From NCBI GenBank assembly GCA_003123965.1, contig NNSL01000164.1, forward strand, positions 1-5,208: a stretch of 5,208 bases of DNA, in the 5' to 3' direction. The notes under the pieces are model-generated. The model saw only the letters and a list, made by a program, of their open reading frames with translations. It was not told the DNA's origin and searched no databases. This document shows positions 1 through 5,208 of the stretch, in pieces; position 1 is the first letter of the stretch; each line of letters begins with the position of its first letter. The DNA comes from Balneolaceae bacterium SMO_bin1 (GTDB lineage: Bacteria > Bacteroidota > Rhodothermia > Balneolales > Balneolaceae). The translations under genes were made by a program, and so were the position numbers.

Positions 1-1138
1 CGGTATCTTCGCCCATCAGACGGTAGGTGGTCCATTTCCCGCCGGTAATTGTTACAAGGCCCGATGGGTCGGTGATAAGCGTATGGTCGCGGGAGATGTC
101 GGCGGTGTCGTCTTCGGGATTGGTTGAGACCAGGGGACGGATACCGGCCCAGGCACTGAGTACATCTCCGCGGGTGGGATCGCCGGTGAGATATTTACCG
201 GCATATTTGAGCAGGTAGTCAATTTCTTCGGATGTAGGCTCAGGTTCCAGGGCCGGTTCTTTAATAGGAATATCGGTAGTGCCAATGAGTATGCGGTCTT
301 GCCACGGTATAGCAAAGATCACGCGGCCATCGTCGGTACGTGGTACCAAAATTGCGCTGTTGCCCGGCTGAAATTTCTGGTTGAGTACAATATGAACACC
401 TCGGCTGGGCTGCATAATGGCCGAGGTCTCAGGATCATCCATCTGACGAATATCGTCGGTGAAAATACCAGTGGCGTTTATTACCACGTTTGCTTCAATT
501 TTAAAACTATTGCCACTTTCCTGGTCCTTTGCTAGCACACCGCTTATTGTTGTATCGGACTTAAGCAGGTCTGTCACCTTCATGTAATTAAGGGCCGTGC
601 CGCCTTCATCGAACAGTGTTTGCAGAAGGGTGATAGCCATGCGGGCATCGTCGAACTGGGCATCGTGGTACATAATGCCGCCGTCGAGGCCTTCGGTTTC
701 CAGCGTAGGAATATGCTGCAGCGTCTCTTTTTTGGAGAGTAGTTGCGAAGGCCCCAGGCCAAGGTCGCCAGCCATGGCATCGTAAATTTTGAGACCGAGT
801 CCGTAGAACGGCCCTTCCCACCAGCGGTAAGCCGGCACTACAAACGAAAGGTTTTTAACCAGATGTGGCGCATTTTGATGCATCAGCCCGCGTTCGTGCA
901 GTGCTTCTTTCACCAGCTTTATGTTGCCTTGGCGCAGATAGCGCACACCTCCGTGTACCAGCTTGGTGCTGCGACTCGACGTACCTTTAGCAAAATCATG
1001 TTGCTCCAGCAGCAGGGTTTTATAGCCGCGTGAAGCCGCTTCTACGGCCGTTCCCAGGCCGGTGGCTCCACCGCCAATTACGATGACATCCCAGTGCAAT
1101 TCGTCACTTAGTTCCTGTAAAAGTTGACTTCGGTCCAT
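1..1138 (-). CDS. glpD: Aerobic glycerol-3-phosphate dehydrogenase, FAD-dependent (3' end beyond window)
   Basis: Oxidises sn-glycerol-3-phosphate to dihydroxyacetone phosphate with FAD and passes electrons to the quinone pool at the inner face of the membrane. The frame is open from the ATG at 1138 to the window edge (379 codons, no stop). The family is about 500-550 residues, so roughly 70% is visible. Residues 17-29 form the FAD Rossmann motif (DVIVIGGGATGLG). Next come the GlpD hallmarks GTSSRSTKLVHGGVRYL (about 54-70), HDAQFDDAR, NATGIFTDDIR, PSRGVHIVL, GIRPLV, SRDH and GGKWTTYR (366-373). The Arg of GIRPL and the Lys of GGKW match positions thought to hold the substrate phosphate in the E. 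coli enzyme (family knowledge, aligned by eye). The start lies 9 nt after the upstream CYTH gene, with no clear Shine-Dalgarno, which suggests co-transcription and perhaps translational coupling. Identification is firm; what follows downstream cannot be seen. Confidence 0.97.
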   Translation of the reverse strand, partial: MDRSQLLQELSDELHWDVIVIGGGATGLGTAVEAASRGYKTLLLEQHDFAKGTSSRSTKLVHGGVRYLRQGNIKLVKEALHERGLMHQNAPHLVKNLSFVVPAYRWWEGPFYGLGLKIYDAMAGDLGLGPSQLLSKKETLQHIPTLETEGLDGGIMYHDAQFDDARMAITLLQTLFDEGGTALNYMKVTDLLKSDTTISGVLAKDQESGNSFKIEANVVINATGIFTDDIRQMDDPETSAIMQPSRGVHIVLNQKFQPGNSAILVPRTDDGRVIFAIPWQDRILIGTTDIPIKEPALEPEPTSEEIDYLLKYAGKYLTGDPTRGDVLSAWAGIRPLVSTNPEDDTADISRDHTLITDPSGLVTITGGKWTTYRLMGEDT

Positions 1139-1147
1139 GGTGTAAAT

Positions 1148-1660
1148 TCAAAGTTGAGCGGCAAGTAAATCAGAATACGATTCTGCAATTAAATCCTGTT
1201 CTGATATATCAAAAAGTTGCATGTAGCGGTTGCACTGTTCGTGTAATTTCTCTGCGTTAATTGAATTGTTCTCATCGATCGCCTCAATTTCAACAAATGA
1301 GCCCAACTGCTGCACCTCGTCGATGTGAAATTTCACATTATCGATAAAGTATATTTCGCGCTGCTTATCAACGGTGACCCATACCGGGAGGGCAGCGGTG
1401 AGTACGTCTTTGAGTGCCTCGGTTTTCTGAAGTTTTGCCAGATTGATATTCGATTGCTTGGGTGATGCCGAGTTGGGCCGCTGATAATAAATAAGGCTGT
1501 TTTCGATGGTGCCTTCCCGAAGTTTTAGCCGGCCGTTGTTGACCCGGAAATAGGTATCAATTTGGTGGTCAGTACCTTTGTAATCAGCGCCATGCTGGCT
1601 TAACACTTCTCGGATGTGATTTTGATTGCGACAGCGCGCTTTAATTTCAACGTTTTTCAT
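1148..1660 (-). CDS. CYTH-domain protein, annotated class IV adenylate cyclase-like / possible triphosphatase
   Basis: This is a complete 170-residue protein made of a single CYTH (CyaB/thiamine triphosphatase) tunnel-fold domain. The alternating charged strands of the family are visible: VEIKAR at 4-9 (E5, K7), DTYF at 35-38, GRLKLRE at 43-49, YYQR at 58-61, VDKQREIYF at 97-105, FHIDEV at 111-116, FVEIEA at 122-127 and the closing SYSDLL at 161-166. These Glu residues normally bind two metal ions, and the Lys/Arg residues bind the triphosphate. The N-terminal signature is the shorter NVEIK form, with Asn at the first of the usual ExExK positions. Close relatives are usually named class IV adenylate cyclase, but the fold also covers thiamine, inorganic and nucleoside triphosphatases, so the substrate cannot be read from sequence. 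The start ATG overlaps the stop of plsC (ATGA). A GGGGAA Shine-Dalgarno-like stretch sits 5 nt upstream (1666-1671). It very probably sits in one operon with plsC and glpD. Confidence 0.88.
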   Translation of the reverse strand: MKNVEIKARCRNQNHIREVLSQHGADYKGTDHQIDTYFRVNNGRLKLREGTIENSLIYYQRPNSASPKQSNINLAKLQKTEALKDVLTAALPVWVTVDKQREIYFIDNVKFHIDEVQQLGSFVEIEAIDENNSINAEKLHEQCNRYMQLFDISEQDLIAESYSDLLAAQL

Positions 1661-2466
1661 AGAGCTTCCCCGCGCGTTTTTTCCTGCATTTGCTTTTCTT
1701 TTATTTCGGCCTCAATGGGATCATCCTCTACGCCCGCCCACTGCAGGTACCGCTGACGCACATCTCGTATATGTTGTTCTAGCGTATCGAGGCTCCAATT
1801 TGACGTATCAACAGGAGCATAAATATGCGCAGTTATATCTCCCGGTTTTCCAACCAGTGATCCGCCGGCACTCAGGCGTCGGTTACCATCAAAATAAATA
1901 GGCACTATGGGATAGCCTAAATCCATGGCCATACGAAACGGCCCCTTTTTGAACGGGCCAATAATACCGGGATGTTTCCGAGAGCCTTCGGGCGCCAGAA
2001 GTACTGATATTTCATTGTTTTTTAGCCGCTTATAAGCCTTCTGCAAAGTTTGAACTGCTTTCTCTGATTTTTGTCGTTTGATAAATACCTGCCCAGTGAG
2101 GCGCCCGAGCAGAAAAAAAATGGGATTGTATTGCAGCTCCCACTTGGCCACAAAACGCACACGCGGCAGACCCAGTGCTAGAATAGTGAGCAGATCAATG
2201 GTTGAACTGTGATTGATGATATACACAACAGGTTGCTGAACAGGCTGACCGTGGTGCTTTACCTGAAATTTAATACCCAACGTACTAAGAACCGGCTTGG
2301 CAATTGCAGGTGCAATATGTTCAATAATGAAGTTGGTGAGTTTTCCCCCTGAAATTAAAAGCAGAACAAGAATAATGGGCGTAGCCAGCAGCAGCACAAA
2401 AAAGAAAACGAGCACTGCAGCAGCACTGCGCAGGTAATCAAAAAAGGCCGGCGACTCCTGTTTCAT
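1657..2466 (-). CDS. plsC: 1-acyl-sn-glycerol-3-phosphate acyltransferase (PlsC/LPLAT family)
   Basis: Transfers an acyl group to the sn-2 position of lysophosphatidic acid to give phosphatidic acid, the precursor of membrane phospholipids; it acts at the cytoplasmic membrane. The protein has 269 residues from the chosen start. A hydrophobic membrane segment lies at about 14-38. The four acyltransferase blocks follow in order: NHSSTID (catalytic HX4D, H86 and D91), VAKWEL...GQVFIKR (106-131), the PEGSR motif (159-163), and FKKGPFRMA...GYPIVPIYF (172-192). A charged, Glu/Lys-rich tail at about 246-269 follows the domain. The frame stays open upstream to an ATG at 2574. I prefer the ATG at 2466 because the hydrophobic segment then starts as usual in the family, an AAAGGG lies just before it, and a promoter-like sequence (2498-2528) falls inside the longer version. 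The stop overlaps the next start by ATGA. Related LPLAT enzymes with other acceptors, such as lyso-ornithine lipid, cannot be excluded. Confidence 0.93.
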   Translation of the reverse strand: MKQESPAFFDYLRSAAAVLVFFFVLLLATPIILVLLLISGGKLTNFIIEHIAPAIAKPVLSTLGIKFQVKHHGQPVQQPVVYIINHSSTIDLLTILALGLPRVRFVAKWELQYNPIFFLLGRLTGQVFIKRQKSEKAVQTLQKAYKRLKNNEISVLLAPEGSRKHPGIIGPFKKGPFRMAMDLGYPIVPIYFDGNRRLSAGGSLVGKPGDITAHIYAPVDTSNWSLDTLEQHIRDVRQRYLQWAGVEDDPIEAEIKEKQMQEKTRGEAL

Positions 2467-2497
2467 ATCCCTTTGGTAATATGACAAACTGTTTCCA

Positions 2498-2528
2498 TGA
2501 ATATAGAGAACCCGACCCAAGAGACAAA
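2498..2528 (-). promoter_or_regulatory. Candidate Bacteroidota-type sigma-A promoter for plsC-CYTH-glpD
   Basis: Read on the minus strand, TTTG (2528-2525) is followed by exactly 19 nt and then TATATTCA (2505-2498). The Bacteroidota housekeeping promoter is TTTG / 19-20 nt / TAnnTTTG, so the -33 box is perfect, the spacing is right and the -7 box matches at TAnnTT but not at the last two bases. A transcript from here would begin near 2491 and carry a leader of about 25 nt before the ATG at 2466. Found by eye only; the transcription start is not known. Confidence 0.5.
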
Positions 2529-2660
2529 AATACGCCCATGTTTTACAATTTATAAGCTGACTTACCCGGTTCAACCTTGATTTGATGGTTCCTTTTCTTC
2601 ACTTTAGAAGCTGCTTGCAGCACACCGGGCTGAACCCAATTCCGTAATAAAATTTATCCA

Positions 2661-4208
2661 ATGGCTGATTCTGAAAATTCGTGGCTGGCATCAATTTCAA
2701 AAGGGAACCGCATCAATCTTGCCATCACTTTTATCGTGTTGGCGCTGGGGCTTGTGTTTGCAGGAGACTTCCCGCAAACGGGCGAAAATTACGGTTTCTG
2801 GTCAATAATGCCGCCGCTCGTAGCCATTTTTCTGGCATTTTATACCAAAGAGGTTATCAGCTCGCTTTTTGTAGGTATTGCACTGGGCGGTATTATCTCC
2901 GGGAATTTGAATTTGGTTGATGCCTATCTGCTACCATCCATCGGTACCGAAGATTTTGCGCTTATCCTGCTCGTATATCTATGGTCGCTGGGTGGTTTAA
3001 TTGGTATCTGGACCCGAACAGGCGGAGCAGAAAAATTTGCTGAGTGGGCGGGGAGTAAGATTGTACGCGGACCAAAAACCGCCAAGTTTTTTACATGGAT
3101 GATGGGCCTCATCTTTCATCAGGGCGGTACTATAAGTACAGTGCTCACCGGTGCCACGGTGCGTCCCATTGCCGACAAGCAGGGCGTATCACACGAGGAG
3201 CTTTCCTATATGGTTGACTCTACAGCGTCGCCTGCCGCTACGGTTATCCCGTTTAATGTATGGCCTTTTTATATTGCGGGTTTGGTAGTAGGCACAATAC
3301 CGCTTTTTGAGACACAGCAGGACGTGGTACAGTTTTTTATCAGTGCTATTCCCTATAATTTTTATGCCATTTTTGCCATTCTTATCACCCTGCTTTTTGC
3401 GTGGGAATTGCTGCCGTGGGTACCCGGCAAAAAGATGCGTGCGGCCATCAAGCGCTCAAAGGAAACCGGCAAGCTCGATCGGGACGATGCAGAGCCCATG
3501 ACCGCCCGGGAGCTTACGGATATGAAAATACCCGAAAGTTACAAGCCGGGTTTATTCGACTTTTTCGGGCCCATTGGCACCTTGCTTGGGGTGGCAATTA
3601 TTCCCTATATATACACCCGGATTTATTTGGGATCTGACGAGCCGACACTGCTCATCGCGGAGGCCTTTGTGCTGGCCGTATTGGCAGGTATTTTTATTGC
3701 CCTGGCCAAAGGCATGGATCTGCAAACCGCCATCGACGGTTTTGTGGACGGCTGCAAAGGGGTAACTATAGGTGCCATTATTCTGGCGCTGGCCGTAACC
3801 TTAAAAAGCGTAGCCGAATCGGTGGGTACAGCTGACTACGTTGTCACCTTGCTGGGTGATGCTGTAACGCCTGCTATGCTCCCGGGCTTGCTTATGCTGC
3901 TTTGTATGATCATTGCCTTTTCGGCCGGCACTTCGTGGGGCACTTACGCCGTTGTTTTTCCGGTAGCGATGCCGCTGGCGTGGGCCGTATTGCCCGATGA
4001 ATTCTTCATCACCCTTTGCTTTGGAGCGGTAGTAGGCGGCAGTGTGTTCGGCGATCAATGCTCCCCCATATCCGATACTACAATACTTTCGTCACTTTCA
4101 ACGGGTTGTGATTTGATGGATCACGTCTATACCCAAATTCCACTGGCTCTTACGGCCGCTGGTCTCGCGGCAATAATGTACAGCCTCTTGGTATTTATGT
4201 TTGTTTGA
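2661..4208 (+). CDS. nhaC: Na+/H+ antiporter, NhaC family
   Basis: Integral membrane antiporter that expels sodium in exchange for protons, serving pH and salt tolerance. It is complete at 515 residues, a usual length for the family. Hydrophobic segments alternate with short loops throughout, about 11-12 membrane spans by eye. The longest polar stretch, about 256-296 (Lys/Arg/Glu/Asp-rich), is probably a cytoplasmic loop. Family signatures are clear: [13 protein letters not shown] (111-123), FHQGGT (152-157), [16 protein letters not shown] (186-201), [11 protein letters not shown] (421-431), [16 protein letters not shown] (459-474) and [13 protein letters not shown] (482-494). The acidic residues D465, D472, D484 and D487 near the C-terminus are typical. 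No Shine-Dalgarno precedes the ATG (an A/T-rich run instead), and I could not pick a convincing promoter in the 2467-2660 divergent spacer. It stands alone on this strand and converges with mscL. Specificity for Na+ rather than Li+, K+ or an organic solute coupled to Na+ is inferred from the family only. Confidence 0.94.
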   Translation: MADSENSWLASISKGNRINLAITFIVLALGLVFAGDFPQTGENYGFWSIMPPLVAIFLAFYTKEVISSLFVGIALGGIISGNLNLVDAYLLPSIGTEDFALILLVYLWSLGGLIGIWTRTGGAEKFAEWAGSKIVRGPKTAKFFTWMMGLIFHQGGTISTVLTGATVRPIADKQGVSHEELSYMVDSTASPAATVIPFNVWPFYIAGLVVGTIPLFETQQDVVQFFISAIPYNFYAIFAILITLLFAWELLPWVPGKKMRAAIKRSKETGKLDRDDAEPMTARELTDMKIPESYKPGLFDFFGPIGTLLGVAIIPYIYTRIYLGSDEPTLLIAEAFVLAVLAGIFIALAKGMDLQTAIDGFVDGCKGVTIGAIILALAVTLKSVAESVGTADYVVTLLGDAVTPAMLPGLLMLLCMIIAFSAGTSWGTYAVVFPVAMPLAWAVLPDEFFITLCFGAVVGGSVFGDQCSPISDTTILSSLSTGCDLMDHVYTQIPLALTAAGLAAIMYSLLVFMFV

Positions 4209-4747
4209 TGCCAAAGGTTTCCAAATAAAAAAGAGCCCGACCTGATCCGGGCTCCATACTCATTGTTTATAAGTGGTAATAAATCTACGCTTTCTGTAGG
4301 CAGTTCCGAAGTGCAGTTCGGGCATCGTGTCGCCTCAATGGCAATATCCGATACGCAGTATGGGCATTTCTTTACGGTAGGTGGTGGTTTAGGCGTTTCC
4401 TCTTCTACGCGCTTTAGCTGATTGATGTACCGAACCAGCAGAAAAACGGCAAATGCTACAATTAAAAAGCTAACCACCGTGTTGATGAAGGTTCCGTATG
4501 AAATGATTACGGCTCCTGCTTCACTGGCTGCTGCTACTGTTTCATAGGGCGCAGGTACCGTACCCTCCTTTAGAACAATAAACAGGTTTGAAAAGTCTAC
4601 ACCGCCCAGAAGTAATCCGATAGGAGGCATAATGACATCATTTACGAGCGACCGGGCAATGGTGCCAAATGCCGCCCCGATGATAATACCCACCGCCATG
4701 TCAACAACATTTCCTTTTACAGCAAACTCTTTAAATTCTTTCCACAT
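4127..4747 (-). CDS. mscL: Large-conductance mechanosensitive channel with C-terminal zinc ribbon; abnormal open 3' end
   Basis: MscL opens a wide pore when membrane tension rises, releasing solutes during hypo-osmotic shock. The N-terminal amphipathic helix and first span are typical (WKEFKEF at 2-8; GNVVDMAVG at 12-20; NDVIMPPIG at 36-44). A periplasmic loop (about 50-80) and second span (about 82-106) follow. A Pro-rich linker (118-124) leads to a zinc ribbon, CPYC (128-131) and CPNC (142-145). Its core homology ends at TSEL (146-149, about 4301), where relatives with this ribbon normally stop within a few residues. Here the frame runs on for 57 more codons to a TAG at 4127, through the terminator hairpin and 82 nt antisense to nhaC. 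That tail looks like translated non-coding DNA. A +1 frame stop TAG lies at 4285-4287, only a few codons past TSEL, so a one-base indel could explain it. The start is preceded by GGGATAAGG. It lies 48 nt after ftsH and may share its transcript. Confidence 0.92.
   Translation of the reverse strand: MWKEFKEFAVKGNVVDMAVGIIIGAAFGTIARSLVNDVIMPPIGLLLGGVDFSNLFIVLKEGTVPAPYETVAAASEAGAVIISYGTFINTVVSFLIVAFAVFLLVRYINQLKRVEEETPKPPPTVKKCPYCVSDIAIEATRCPNCTSELPTESVDLLPLINNEYGARIRSGSFLFGNLWHQTNINTKRLYIIAARPAAVRASGIWV
4223..4254 (-). terminator. Intrinsic terminator of the mscL transcript
   Basis: On the minus strand a perfect 7-bp stem, GAGCCCG (4254-4248) and CGGGCTC (4239-4233), encloses an 8-nt loop and is followed at once by TTTTTTATTT. 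This is a textbook rho-independent terminator for leftward transcription. On the plus strand the hairpin sits 24 nt past the nhaC stop, but no U-tract follows it there, so it is a poor terminator for nhaC. Unusually, the open mscL frame continues straight through it. Confidence 0.85.
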
Positions 4748-4795
4748 ACCTTATCCCGTTTAATTTGAGTTTATTTGACGTGATTAATATATAAT

Positions 4796-5208
4796 TTATT
4801 CCTCTTCCTGCTTGTTTTCATCGTCACCGTTGAGCCATTCCATGACTTTTGCTCCCTCAACTTCTTCGTTCTCCAGTAACTCTTCAGCAAGTTTTTTAAG
4901 CACATCATGGTTTTCTTTAAGAGTGGAAAGAGCTTTTTCATACGCCTCTCTCACAATCCGGTGTACTTCCTGGTCAATTTCGCGAGCGGTGCTGTCGCTG
5001 TAGTCTGTTTGCTGGCCCATTTCTTCACCGAGAAATACCTGTTGCTGCTGCCCGCCAAAGGCCATGTTGTCGAACTTGTCGCTCATGCCCCAGTCAAGCA
5101 CCATTTTGCGGGCCAGTTCAGTTAGCTGTTTCAGATCATTTGCGGCACCGCTGGTGGCGGTATCAAAAATGAGGGTTTCGGCCGCGCGACCGCCCATCAT
5201 TACGGCCA
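4796..5208 (-). CDS. ftsH: ATP-dependent zinc metalloprotease FtsH, C-terminal part (5' end beyond window)
   Basis: FtsH is a hexameric, membrane-anchored AAA+ protease that removes misfolded membrane proteins and some short-lived regulators. Only the last 137 or so codons are present; the AAA+ module and the HEAGH zinc site are outside the window. The frame enters from the right edge as AVMMGGRAAE, the M41 peptidase signature, so the ATG at 5200 is internal and not a start. SGAANDLKQ follows; its Asp is the expected third zinc ligand of the family. LARKMVLDWGMSD, VFLGEEMG, the STAREIDQEV helix region and the helical LLENEEVEG segment then follow, all typical of FtsH C-termini. The tail is short and acidic (GDDENKQEEE) before TAA. 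No terminator is visible in the 48 nt before mscL, so read-through transcription into mscL is plausible. Identification is secure. Confidence 0.96.
   Translation of the reverse strand, partial: AVMMGGRAAETLIFDTATSGAANDLKQLTELARKMVLDWGMSDKFDNMAFGGQQQQVFLGEEMGQQTDYSDSTAREIDQEVHRIVREAYEKALSTLKENHDVLKKLAEELLENEEVEGAKVMEWLNGDDENKQEEE

Noticed and set aside
743..1033. Open frame on the plus strand opposite glpD, 96 codons
   Set aside because: It lies wholly antisense to a well-conserved glpD region, has no recognisable family and no ribosome binding site; other plus-strand frames in 27-785 are rejected for the same reason.
2577..2612. Possible nhaC promoter (TTGATT or TTTG followed by TAGAAG)
   Set aside because: The downstream element matches neither TAnnTTTG nor TATAAT well, so the call would be little better than chance.
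2568..2636. GGTTCA and TGAACC inverted copies in the nhaC/plsC spacer as an operator
   Set aside because: The arms are only 6 bp and about 57 nt apart, which is expected by chance; no flanking symmetry supports a binding site.
3801..4058. Minus-strand frame of 85 codons within nhaC
   Set aside because: It is antisense to the conserved C-terminal nhaC motifs and has a composition typical of a shadow frame (rich in Arg, Lys, His, Gln with no fold signature).
4233..4254. The hairpin as a bidirectional terminator that also ends nhaC
   Set aside because: On the plus strand the stem is followed by CATACTCATTG, which is not a U-tract; only the leftward direction fits an intrinsic terminator.
4796..5200. 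A complete 134-residue protein starting at the ATG at 5200
   Set aside because: The frame continues upstream to the window edge as AVMMGGRAAE, the conserved FtsH interior, so this is the tail of ftsH and not a small separate gene.

Overview
The window comes from a bacterial chromosome and is ordinary housekeeping and membrane-physiology sequence. I see no phage, transposon, CRISPR, tRNA or rRNA. The best guess for the host is a Bacteroidota/Balneolota/Rhodothermota-type bacterium, perhaps salt-adapted. The reasons are the one readable promoter, which has the TTTG-N19-TAnnTT layout used by the sigma-A of that group, the weak or absent Shine-Dalgarno sequences at several starts, and the overall protein character. 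This is an inference; no marker gene is present to fix the taxon.

Left part (1-2466, all minus strand): a three-gene set, read right to left. First is plsC, a 1-acylglycerol-3-phosphate acyltransferase. Next is a CYTH-fold enzyme, overlapping it by ATGA. Then, after 9 nt, comes glpD, the FAD-dependent glycerol-3-phosphate dehydrogenase, whose 3' end lies outside the window. The tight spacing suggests one transcript starting from a promoter at about 2498-2528. Two of the three enzymes act around glycerol-3-phosphate: one on the lipid-synthesis side, one on the oxidation side. The CYTH protein between them could be a nucleotide cyclase or a triphosphatase.

Middle (2467-4208): a 194-nt divergent spacer, then nhaC on the plus strand, a complete NhaC-family Na+/H+ antiporter of 515 residues.

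Right part (4127-5208, minus strand): the 3' end of ftsH (membrane AAA+ zinc protease), a 48-nt gap, then mscL (large-conductance mechanosensitive channel). MscL carries a C-terminal CxxC...CxxC zinc ribbon. The mscL reading frame has no stop where the protein family would end. It stays open through a clear intrinsic terminator (4223-4254) and into the antisense of the nhaC 3' end. This is the most unusual point in the window: either a frameshift or stop loss (real or a sequence error), or a gene whose terminated mRNA carries no in-frame stop codon.

NhaC (sodium export) and MscL (emergency osmotic release) converge on each other and together suit an organism facing salt and osmotic change. 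I found nothing that amounts to a wholly new system.
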